A stretch of 49,621 nucleotides of DNA, taken from contig CM044513.1 of assembly GCA_024364805.1 (NCBI GenBank), positions 49,418,865-49,468,485 on the forward strand. The letters run 5' to 3'. The notes under the pieces are model-generated. The model searched no databases. It was not told the origin of the DNA and saw only the letters and a program-made list of their open reading frames with translations. A program made the translations under genes and the position numbers. Of the stretch, positions 41,966-49,621 are shown one piece after another. The DNA comes from Euprymna scolopes (lineage: Eukaryota; Mollusca; Cephalopoda; Sepiida; Sepiolidae). Each line of letters begins with the position of its first letter. Position 1 is the stretch's first letter.

Positions 41966-42089
41966 TGTGTGTGTAATGGGATACCATATCACTATGCAGC
42001 GATATGTGTGTACGTGTCACTAAATGTCTATGGTGGTTCTTCACTATATGAACCCAAGTTATGTTGTTGCAGTCTATTTATATTCAAAT

Positions 42090-42510
42090 GCTATGAATTG
42101 TCTAAATGTTCATATGCGGGTGTGTGTGAGTCATACATGTATTTTTGACATACCTTAGTTTCATGCATCGTTGATCATGTCTACCTGGAATTCATCTTAA
42201 TCTTAGAAGGGAGGCTGGAACCTGTTTGAACGAATATGCATCTACTTCCAAGACGATAATTGGTTTTATATAGTTTTTATTTCCTTTTCCAGGTGTCGAT
42301 CGCAGAAGAATAGAATATCTTTGCATCAGTGATTAATTCTAGGTTACCACTCTAAGACACGTCAGCTCCATCCCGGGCAAAGGGGGGACGACCTGTTAAA
42401 TTGTCCGCCCTTTTCAGCGTCCAAATTCCAACTCCAATTATTTTTCTCAGCTAACTAGAATCACATAACATACACGTGGTTCCGTCAGCTGACCAGATAC
42501 TTCCGGTAAG
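42090..42510 (+). repeat. ~0.5-kb repeat, diverged third copy
   Basis: 'TAAATGTTCATATGCGGGTG', 'ACATGTATTTTTGACATACC', 'ATTGGTTTTATATAGTTTTT', 'ACACGTCAGCTCCATCCC', 'CAGCTAACTAGAATCACATA' and 'GTCAGCTGACCAGATACTTC' follow the same order as copies 1 and 2. The internal TG tract is reduced to GTGTGTGTGAG. Much older than the other two. Confidence 0.65.
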
Positions 42511-42594
42511 CTTGTCTATGATATCATTTTTCATTTTATTACATTTTGACAGATTTATCAACATTCTTCCTATTCATATCTTGTTTATCTCTCC

Positions 42595-42715
42595 AGTTAG
42601 ATAGATAGATAGATCAGGATGGATAGATACAGAAATAGACAGATAACTAGACCGACATATCGACAATACACATAGATAAATAGATAGATCTACAGACAGA
42701 TAAATAACTAACAAA
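42595..42715. repeat. Degenerate (GATA)n microsatellite
   Basis: GATA units pure at 42599-42615, then broken by GACA and GATG variants. Confidence 0.85.
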
Positions 42716-42727
42716 TACTGTCTTGTT

Positions 42728-42890
42728 TCGACCTACTACATAACACTACATCTAGTCTAAGTTCTTTTCAAAACTAATGTTAATAGACATATCCTGTCTT
42801 TACGATAATCATCATTTGTATTTTTGATCTCCTCATGTCAAGTGGTTCATACATTTCCAAGGGACATTTCCATAAAAAATAAATAAGAAT
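42728..42890 (+). mobile_element. LINE-C 3' end, downstream of an insertion
   Basis: 'CTACTACATAACACTACATC' parallels LINE-C 'CTCCTACCCATAACCTTGGT', then 'AACTAATGTTAATAGACATA' ('KTNVNRHI') and 'CTCCTCATGTCAAGTGGTTC' in the 3' UTR, matching 23860-23990. It completes the fragment at 41800-41965. Confidence 0.72.
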
Positions 42891-42897
42891 TCGTCGC

Positions 42898-43215
42898 TTA
42901 CGAGGGGTGTTTCAAAAGTAATACCATCTATATTTCATTCCGCCGGAATGGATCGGGAGGGATTGCAAATTGCATTGTTATTATGAAAGAACTTTGGCAT
43001 TCATGATCTGACAGTTTCATCTCTCTGCTACAGATATTGACTGTGTGAGACTCGAAGAAAGCGAGTCTTGCCATACATATGCGCCAGAAACAGAAATGCA
43101 TCATTAAATTCCTGGCAAAATATTCACCGAGACTGGTGGTAACTGTGTAGAAAAATTAATTCAGGAGCATGAACAGTTCGTTCGTTTTAATGGCACCATT
43201 CTCGTCTTCGTAGCC
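42898..43215 (+). mobile_element. mariner-like 5' end (third family), fragment
   Basis: Begins 'TACGAGGGGTGTTTCAAAAG', a mariner/Tc1-type terminal repeat, with a short frame 'MRQKQKCIIKFLAKYSPRLV' from about 43079 that resembles a transposase N-terminus ('IKFLxKxGxxPxxI'). Similarity is lost by 43215 and no right end was found. Weak protein evidence; the terminal motif is the main support. Confidence 0.5.
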
Positions 43216-43219
43216 CTTT

Positions 43220-44120
43220 AACTTTTTGAGTTAAAAAACAAAAAACAAAAACCCCTAAAAATTGGACGATCTACTTTCGGAATGGTACTCATACATCCGT
43301 GAAAAATTAATGTAATATAGAATACCCCTTCCAAAAAATGAGACCTTTTATAAAATGCACAGTACATTTGTTTAGTACAAATAGACTCCTGTTCTGCTCA
43401 CTAACTTGTTATTGCTTTATAGCCGTTCATTGATAACCACGCCTTGATACGACGCAGAAAATCGAACTTAACACTAACACGCCCATCGCTTCTTACTTCG
43501 TTGTTATTTATTTGTGATGGGGGATATGATGAATATGAGTACAGCTGAGTTCTTTCTTACAAGAATATGATTAGTGGTTTAAGTCATAAATACCGACTGG
43601 TAAATCAGCCTGGGAAAGACGTCGAAAGGTATGCCGAAAGCCTTACGCTAAGGATGTTATATTGTGTGTGCATATGAATATGTCCCAAAACGACGGACAT
43701 ATTGAATAGTGGGGTTTATATTTTATCTGTAAATTCACGTACGTGTAAATGCGTGTACGTATATACGTCGTATCATTTAGTTGATCGTGTAGTGAGTATA
43801 CTTACACAGTTATGGAACTATTCTAACAGTAAACAACAGTTCTTTTAATAGGTGTAAATAAACACAGCACACACCTGAAAATATACGAACATTTATTTTC
43901 ATGATTCCGGCCGGCGTCTTCAGATATTACAACGTCTTCACATCTTGGCTGCCTGAGGAAACGCCGCTCCCTGCGCCATGGAGAGATGAACTCCCCCTTG
44001 AGTCGTCAATTGTTTTCAACTTTAACTAACGACTGACTAGAATCTCCGCAAATCTACATCTACTTACGTGTCTCAGACCAACAGCTGATGTAACCTCAAT
44101 CTAGTTGTTTATTTTTCTAA
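43220..44120. other. Unassigned AT-rich sequence
   Basis: No gene recognised. Bases 43860-43990 include a 'CCGGCGTCTTCAGATATTAC' stretch of higher GC, with no known family. Confidence 0.45.
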
Positions 44121-44124
44121 TCAT

Positions 44125-44345
44125 AATAATCAATCCAGCGTCTCGCTGTCGCTTGAATCAATTTATAATTATAATAATGTTTTGACCCTTGGGCCTGACT
44201 GCCATATTTAACACAGATACTACGCTATAATCAAAGCCAAAGGGTCACAACATTACAAGGATATACCAGCTCAAGCTATGAACATTATTAGATTATTACT
44301 CAAATTCTGTAGTCCATACCGCTGAGCTACTTTCAAACGAATATT
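44125..44345 (-). mobile_element. tRNA-like SINE carrying a U2-like hairpin
   Basis: Minus strand: A box 'GTAGCTCAGCGGTATGGAC' near 44335 and 'GAATTTGAGTAATAATC'; no clear B box. Then an inverted repeat (AATGTTGTGACCCTTTGG at 44252-44235 against CCCAAGGGTCAAAACATT) encloses 'GCGTAGTATCTGTGTTAAAT', similar to U2 snRNA 'GTGTAGTATCTGTTCTTATC'. The 3' side has 'GAGACGCTGGATTG'. The copy at 47370-47505 shares both ends but lacks the U2-like hairpin. Confidence 0.55.
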
Positions 44346-44355
44346 ACCTCGCACA

Positions 44356-44535
44356 GGCCAGGATCAGAGTGTAGTACCTCTTTTGATGCTACACTCAAAA
44401 TAAAATTGTCCTTGGTCAATGGAAGGGGAAATCCTTCTATACTAAGACAATTTTATTTGCCTATTTCCGGAGTGCTTCTTTTTGGGGAGCTGGTTTTCCC
44501 TACATTAAAAAGCTTTTCATGCCTTCCCACAGCGA
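44356..44535 (+). mobile_element. U2 snRNA-headed SINE, diverged second copy
   Basis: 'GGCCAGGATCAGAGTGTAGT' resembles U2 'GGCTAAGATCAAGTGTAGT'. The body word 'CCTTGGTCAATGGAAGGGGA' matches 'CCTTGGTCAATGTAGGGGAA' at 8924, and 'CCCTACATTAAAAA' matches 'CCCTCACATTAAAAA' at 9013. The GTGTAG/CTACAC stem (44369-44374 with 44389-44394) replaces the first hairpin of copy 1. Colinear over about 175 bp. Confidence 0.6.
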
Positions 44536-44561
44536 CATAGTCCCTAATACATTGTAATTTA

Positions 44562-45185
44562 TATTGCACTGTAGAGAAATTTTATAAGACTATCTGTAAA
44601 TGATAGCTTCACTTAGAGTTTAAAATGCAAAAGTCAAGTATCATTGTTCAATTGTGTTCAAAACAAAAAAAATATTTCAAACGTGCCCCTGTTTTATCAA
44701 AGAACCAACTACTGATTTTATGAAATTATTTTTTTAGATAATCACTTGAATTACAGTTAAGCATACAAAGGTCAAGTATCATAGTTCAATTGCGCTCTAA
44801 AGAAAAACATTCATTTCTGACCAGCCCCAGTCTTATAAAAAGAATCGACTGTTGATTTTATAAGGTGGACGTTTCTGCTTGGACAGCGAGAAAACTTCTC
44901 AAATGTAATGTGATGTTAGGTTGTTCAAAAGTGTTAACTTTGGTCAAAATTGATCTGTTCCTTCTTTGATTGGATGTTTTCGATTATCGATTTTCGATAC
45001 TTATCGAAAGCATTCCGATACAAAACCTACATAAGGATACTCCTAGGTACATCACGTACCTTGATATGAAATTTTAAAAAAGATTGGCCCGGCCGTTTCC
45101 GAGTTCATAAGGAAGAATTCTCTCTCTCTATCTTTCTCTCTCCCCCCATCTCTCTCTCCCTCACAGACACACAAAGTTCCTTTAT
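44562..45185 (+). mobile_element. Long dispersed repeat, copy 2
   Basis: Same order as 31770-32335: 'ATAGCTTCACTTAGAG', 'GCAAAAGTCAAGTATCATTG', 'AACGTGCCCCTGTTTTATCA', a second 'AAGGTCAAGTATCATAG' unit ~135 bp on, 'TTTCGATACTTATCGAAAGC' and 'GGCCCGGCCGTTTCCGAGTT'. It ends in CT microsatellite, 'ACACACAAAGTTCCTTTATA'. Confidence 0.72.
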
Positions 45186-45302
45186 ACAGCATAACTCGGC
45201 TTTCTAAAATTTTCACATTTAATCTTACGAAATAATACTTTTTTTTTTAAATGATGTCACTATTTTAATTGTGAATAGTCTTTAAATTACGAAGTCATAT
45301 GA

Positions 45303-45690
45303 ATTTACTAGCCAGCTACCCGGCGTTGCCCGATCGTAAAATACGCTTAAATATGATATTTCAATTCATTTTGATTTCGTATTTATTACGACAGAGCACA
45401 TTATCTATTGATTATTATATTGTACCCAATATATAATAGTGATTTAAAAAGTTAAAAAAAATGACTAGTGCTATCAGCTAGAATCGAAACCTAAATATTT
45501 AATACGCTAGGCTCAGTCATTAATGTTTGAACTATCGTCAGATGGATAAGAAATAATAAAAACTGAACCGAATTTAATATACAAATGTATATTTACGCAT
45601 GTGTAGAAGAGCACTTTTAGTTGACTTCCGTCTGCGATATTATTTTTAAATTTTAAACACTTAGCAGCTATTTTTACCGGCTAAAACCAA
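45303..45690 (+). mobile_element. Dispersed repeat opening TACTAGCCAGCTACCCGGCG
   Basis: Best-preserved start of this family: 'TACTAGCCAGCTACCCGGCG' then 'TTGCCCGATCGTAAAATACG', 'TTGTACCCAATATATAATAG', 'CGCATGTGTAGAAGAGCAC' and 'TACCGGCTAAAACCAAATCG'. It matches 21448 and 18375. The order of blocks suggests it may be the front of the same kind of element whose back is 44562-45185. Confidence 0.65.
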
Positions 45691-45737
45691 ATCGAATATA
45701 TATATATGTATATATATATATATATGTATATATATAC
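45691..45737. repeat. (TA)n microsatellite
   Basis: TA run with two TG breaks. Confidence 0.95.
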
Positions 45738-47250
45738 AAGTAAGAAAAGCATTTCATCTAAGGTATGCAAATTGTTAAACAAAATGTTTTTACTATAGGC
45801 TTTAAAAATAAAGGTACACGATTCAATTTGACATTTATTTATCTTCAAAGTGCACTTTTATAAATTTTACAAAGTAAGGTATAACAATTTTATTTAAATT
45901 GAATAAAAAAATTCCTTGGATTTATTTTATGTAATGTACATTCTGTTGCACTTTTTAAAAAAACATAATTGAAAATTTTATATCTATATCATTAATTGCT
46001 AGATGAAAGGTAATGTTTTTAAAGTGCACCAAAATGCTAAGTTTTCTTTCTTATAATAAATGTTGGTTGTATGGGCATTTAAAGAGTGTATACATATTAT
46101 TGGAACAACCTGTATATAGACTGATTGTTATGTTTTATGGAAAACAAAACGACCCCCTGCTTGTCTAGAATTACACAATTCCAAGAGTGTTTAATTGTTT
46201 GACATTATATGCTTCTACAATCAGGGTGTTAGTTCATGTTGGTCAGTGAGAGGCTGGCCGATCTGAAACCTTACTACTAAGTAGAGAATGGCAAGCCAAC
46301 AACAGCTCTAGGATTGTTGACTATTCCTTCACGTACAATGTAGCGAAATTATCGCTCTATTTTTTAATAGATTTTTTCGTTGGGTTTTCGTTAGGTAGTT
46401 TCAACACATTATGATGTCTCCCAAAATATTAAATTACTAGCAGAACCTCTGGAATTTCAACGAAATGAGAAAAATATTTAAGCAACAAATAAGTTTAGAT
46501 AAAGCTGATTTTTTTCTCAATATGGACAGTACAAAGTAATTTTTTGACAGAAAAACTAATAACACACCGCAAATAATAACATTTATTTGAAAATAGTGTC
46601 CATTGTGTTTTAAATTTAGAACGGTCCCAAATGAGATAAATTAAATGCTCAGAAAAATATTGTGCTACATAGTTCAATACAAATAATAAAAGCACATTGT
46701 ATGAGACAATTTTTAAATTATTCCTACACTCCAGCACCTCATGACAATGTTCATCCTTTGTTTGGCCCATTTGTTTTAAAATTTTTATTTTGGTGTTTTT
46801 TTTTTAATGTTCCCTTTTTTTTACATAATATTTTGCTAATGTCTTTCTTCGGGGAAGAATCACAGCAAGTCGAAATTACTATAAGTTCCTTTCTCACACC
46901 ATTGCAACAATGATCATATATTATTGTTATCACGATATTCGAAAATGAGGCTAGATCAAAGTGAGGTTACTCTCATATTCTTGTCAAAGGTTGCCATGTT
47001 AGCTTTTTTAAAACAAAGTTTCGTGAATTTGGCTTGTTTTGAAGTAGTTTGACCTTCAGAAATTCTATTTGACCGTTTCCAAAGTGTAACGTACGGACTA
47101 ACTAAGGATGAAACAAACAGATTGGGAAAAGAAACAAAAGCCAAAATAGGATTTACCTGTTTTTCCAAACGCTTTTGATTCCTGGCGTGTTTTAATTCTT
47201 TCTTTTCTTTCTTCCTCTTCTTCTTTAAGACGTTATTCCTCCTCTGACTT
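45738..47250. other. Unassigned AT-rich sequence
   Basis: No gene seen. 'TTGGAACAACCTGTATA' at 46100-46116 recalls a Tc1/mariner-type terminal repeat, but no partner was found. Open frames of 60-91 codons near 46495-47168 lack motifs. Confidence 0.5.
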
Positions 47251-47254
47251 CAAA

Positions 47255-47350
47255 AAAGCCTGAAAACGTTTATGAGAATAACATTCATGATGAGGACTGT
47301 AGTCTGAATAATCCAAATAATCAATCTTCATCCAAGAAATTTTGAAAGAT
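47255..47350 (+). mobile_element. SINE S1 tail fragment
   Basis: 'AAAACGTTTATGAGAATAAC', 'GATGAGGACTGTAGTCTGAA' and 'CAATCTTCATCCAAGAAATT' follow the S1 tail. The rest is missing. Confidence 0.6.
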
Positions 47351-47369
47351 ACAATCTTTAGTTTACTCC

Positions 47370-47505
47370 ACCAATCCAGCATCTCTTGGTAAGCCACAGT
47401 GAAGGAATACCATCTCCGACTGCGAAAACTCGTTCAGTAAGATGATTAATTTATTACTCAAATACTATAGCTAATACCACTCAGCTACTTCAAACGAATA
47501 TATAA
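47370..47505 (-). mobile_element. tRNA-like SINE, relative of 44125-44345
   Basis: Minus strand: 'ATTCGTTTGAAGTAGCTGAG', 'TGGTATTAGCTATAGTATTT', 'GAGTAATAAATTAATC' and 'GAGATGCTGGATTGGTGGAG'. A-box-like 'TAGCTGAGTGGTAT'. It has no U2-like hairpin. Confidence 0.6.
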
Positions 47506-47509
47506 CTTT

Positions 47510-48060
47510 AGAGAGATATATCAGTAACTAAGGGTTAACTTCACATTCTCTAAGTTTCCAAATTTGGGTCTCATCATCTGATGCACATTAATCTTCCCTC
47601 TGAGCGTTCGATTTAAATATAGGTACATCGAAACGTTTATTATACAAACTTTAAAAACGTATAAACAATTTAATAGTATGACACTTCTCTTTTTGTAAAT
47701 TCAGTTTCGTTCAATTGTAAGCGTTTTACTCGGGGTTATTTGACTCCGACTTACCCATTTTAATTTAAAGCAGCTTTTCAATTATAAAACAAATTAAGCA
47801 AATAATCAATGATGTTGAATTCTTTTTGCTTTCGGGTTAATTCTTGTTTCCTATAAAATAAAAAAAAGCGCAACTAAACCAACAAACAAGCAACAAGAAA
47901 CAAATCAGTTTGTATTTTAGTTTAATTACAAATACTTATTCTTCACTTACGTACATTTAACTTGTGCGTTTATCGATGGACATATTTTTACTCTTTTTCA
48001 CACTAAACAATGCATATTGCCACATGGACGCAAGCGACTATTATTTGATACCATATTAAC
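47510..48060. other. Unassigned AT-rich sequence
   Basis: No gene or family recognised. Confidence 0.5.
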
Positions 48061-48072
48061 AGGAACACTATT

Positions 48073-48279
48073 GTGATCCGATCGTTTGCCTTGTTTCTTG
48101 GGTTGTCCGTGCCTAGTGGACGTTTCGAAAACGGTTGTTCCGTCCTGGCACGGCAACCAGCTCCTCAGGTGTTAGACACAATCCAGCACATCAAGGTGGT
48201 CGATATGGCGTCTGTTCGTCGAGTCTTTTTTGCGTCGTTATGGGCTATGGGCAGCGTTTCCATCGTCGGCAGTAAATAG
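48073..48279 (+). CDS. Small CpG-rich open frame, unknown
   Basis: A 68-codon frame in a CpG-rich patch, with a hydrophobic start ('MIRSFALFLGLSVPSG') and 'MASVRRVFFASLWAMGSVSI' later. No family recognised. It could be a fragment of an exon or chance in GC-rich DNA. The opposite strand is also open over part of it (48165-48380), which weakens the case. Confidence 0.15.
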   Translation: MIRSFALFLGLSVPSGRFENGCSVLARQPAPQVLDTIQHIKVVDMASVRRVFFASLWAMGSVSIVGSK

Positions 48280-48496
48280 CAGGGACCGCTTGCTGAAATG
48301 GAACGCTGCATAAGAATAAGCAGACAAGGCATCCTTTTTTTTAAATAAAAATATAGAATTATTAATTTTACATTTAACACTGGCGGATCATATTAACTGA
48401 CTCGACGCGTGTCGCCAACGTCCGGCGCAAAACTGCTATGCGTCTATCGCGCACGGAATCCACGCTTAGGTTGTCTAAAACAATACAATTCTCTCT

Positions 48497-48499
48497 CTT

Positions 48500-48543
<44 letters not shown>
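48497..48543. repeat. (GA)n microsatellite
   Basis: Pure GA run after 'TCTCTCTCTTGCAAA', which can form a short inverted repeat with it. Confidence 0.97.
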
Positions 48544-48546
<3 letters not shown>

Positions 48547-48871
48547 TGGAAATATAGAGAATTGGGAGAGAAGGAGATGTATAGAATTTGACACAAGCTC
48601 AAAATTAAATGTTATTTTGTTTTCTGAGCTGTCGTCAGCCAGCAGGCGCGAACCTTTTAAATTCCTTGCAATCGGCTACACAAAATACCTATCAATCTCC
48701 CAGATTGACAGCGTCAACCTTGATAATGTGAACACAATAAGACGTGCACTTACCTCTGCCTGAATCTGCCGATCTGCCTTCTGAGTAAAGGAAAGTTTAC
48801 TACATGGTTTGTTAATGTACATGCCCCAGCTCCCGCAAAAAGGAGCTTCCTCATTGTGCTACACGATGTAA

Positions 48872-49087
48872 GGAGATGGGCGAGATGTCTGTTCCAAAAT
48901 ATGCAAATACCGAGCCGTGAACGAAATGACGCCACGGCAAGGAAAAAGAACACCATCTAAAGACAGATCACGTTCTTCAAGAAGACGATCACATGAGAGA
49001 CATGGATGCCGTTCGAGAGCATGTTCGCGACGATCTCGTGAGAGACATCACAGCCGTAACGAGAATTCACTTGTGACAGGAGAATGA
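48872..49087 (+). CDS. Short RS-rich open frame (partial exon?)
   Basis: The plus-strand frame is open from 48872 to a TGA at 49085-49087. The first ATG is at 48926, giving 53 codons: 'MTPRQGKRTPSKDRSRSSRR', then 'RSHERHGCRSRACSRRSRER' and 'HHSRNENSLVTGE'. Arg and Ser alternate over about 35 residues, as in RS domains of splicing factors and some nucleic-acid-binding proteins. There are no homopolymeric repeats behind it, so the bias is not a microsatellite artefact. It may be a terminal exon of a host gene or a relic of a mobile-element protein. No folded domain or splice site was established. Confidence 0.3.
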   Translation, partial: GDGRDVCSKICKYRAVNEMTPRQGKRTPSKDRSRSSRRRSHERHGCRSRACSRRSRERHHSRNENSLVTGE

Positions 49088-49104
49088 GAACAGAAATGTC
49101 GTTG

Positions 49105-49150
49105 TACAAAAAAAAACAAAACAAAAAAAAAAAACAACAAAAAAAAACAG
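49105..49150. repeat. A-rich (AAAAC)n tract
   Basis: Irregular A runs with single C bases. Confidence 0.9.
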
Positions 49151-49584
49151 TTTAAGTTCTTCCCTCTTTCGTATTCTTTGTCTACTTTGCAATTGAGGCT
49201 AAAACATGTCAGTTCCCAGATAACGTTACAGTATTATATTTAAAATGAAAGTTATCACAACCAAGTAAGCATGAATCACGGAGGGAATTTTATAGTCTAT
49301 CAGTTTGATTGAAGATACAATTATAGTACAATGCTTTCCGGTATCATAACAATGAAGATGTGAGATTTTGCTGTAGGCCGACTCATACGAAGGTATGTAT
49401 GTCAAAGGGGTTCAAGGGCAACGAGTTCGATGAGCAGATTTCATTAAAGTATTTGTAAAACAGCCACATGGATGAAACATTGCGGTGATTGGACAGAGGT
49501 TAGAGCTTGACTGATAGTGTGGTACCTATAAGATTAGATATTTTTGGACCATGCCGGCTATTTCTTTTCGCTTCAGAAGGAAAT
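49151..49584. other. Unassigned sequence
   Basis: No gene or family recognised. Confidence 0.5.
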
Positions 49585-49621
49585 CTATACTAGCATTTCA
49601 GCCCGGCGTTGCCCGGGTGTT
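49585..49621 (+). mobile_element. Start of CCCGGCGTTGCCCGGG-type element, cut by window end
   Basis: 'TATACTAGCATTTCAGCCCG' then 'GCGTTGCCCGGGTGTT'. The complete, undiverged form of the opening motif: CCCGGCGTTGCCCGGG contains the inverted repeat CCCGG/CCGGG. The element continues outside the window. Confidence 0.6.

Noticed and set aside
46100-46116. Mariner-like terminal repeat (TTGGAACAACCTGTATA)
   Set aside because: No matching opposite end or transposase remnant nearby; too short to call.
1-49621. CRISPR arrays, operons or bacterial gene clusters
   Set aside because: The sequence is plainly eukaryotic repeat-rich DNA; the tandem arrays have no unique spacers.

Overview
This is eukaryotic, gene-poor, repeat-dense DNA. 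The best guess is a mollusc, most likely a coleoid cephalopod (octopus-like). The reasons are AT-rich sequence saturated with (TA), (CA), (CT), (GATA) and (CTT) microsatellites, many decayed Jockey/CR1-type LINE 3' ends, several tRNA-type SINEs, mariner remnants, and no intact open reading frame over 100 codons outside low-complexity tracts. The organism call is inference; no host gene was identified with confidence. The window reads best as intergenic or intronic sequence.

Layout. 0-4.3 kb: LINE-B pieces, then tRNA-headed SINE S1, one copy with its 5' half inverted. 4.8-8.0 kb: microsatellites, a mariner transposase C-terminus (minus) and a LINE-A reverse transcriptase fragment (minus). 8.1-10.5 kb: an element ending in a TACTAGC...ACCC motif, a U2-snRNA-headed SINE with 16-bp target duplications, more LINE 3' ends and a tandem-unit element. 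11.0-14.6 kb: an internally deleted mariner, SINE S1, a second tRNA SINE and another mariner end. 15.0-18.2 kb: a LINE-A end, then three abutting arrays (16-bp satellite, 52-bp satellite, 600-bp polypyrimidine tract). 18.4-23.1 kb: two tandem LINE-A copies (minus) and a second internally deleted mariner. 23.2-28.1 kb: LINE-C, a 28-bp satellite inside a cluster of older direct repeats, and two tandem LINE-A 3' ends. 28.2-34.3 kb: an unassigned GC-rich block, three minus/plus pairs of SINE S1, a candidate solo LTR and a long dispersed repeat. 34.3-34.8 kb: the most gene-like CpG-rich stretch. 35.7-43.2 kb: duplicated ~0.5-kb repeats carrying (TG)n, a 5S-rRNA-like sequence, and LINE-C, LINE-D and LINE-B ends. 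44.1-45.7 kb: a tRNA-like SINE with a U2-like hairpin, abutted by a second U2-headed SINE and copies of the long dispersed repeat. 47-49.6 kb: SINE fragments, two CpG-rich patches and a short RS-rich open frame.

LINE-A, -B and -C share a C-terminal signature (aromatic-rich 'YLYKS...WAG', then 'FFPRTxRLWNSLP' or 'FFLRTARLWN'). LINE-D is a distinct CR1/L2-like element. All are 5'-truncated and broken, so nothing here looks currently mobile. The most interesting material is a set of retroposons with unusual RNA heads (U2 snRNA, 5S rRNA, tRNA) and the repeated inverted pairing of SINE S1. Repeat-family names (S1, LINE-A to D, R1, U2-SINE) are working labels for this window only.
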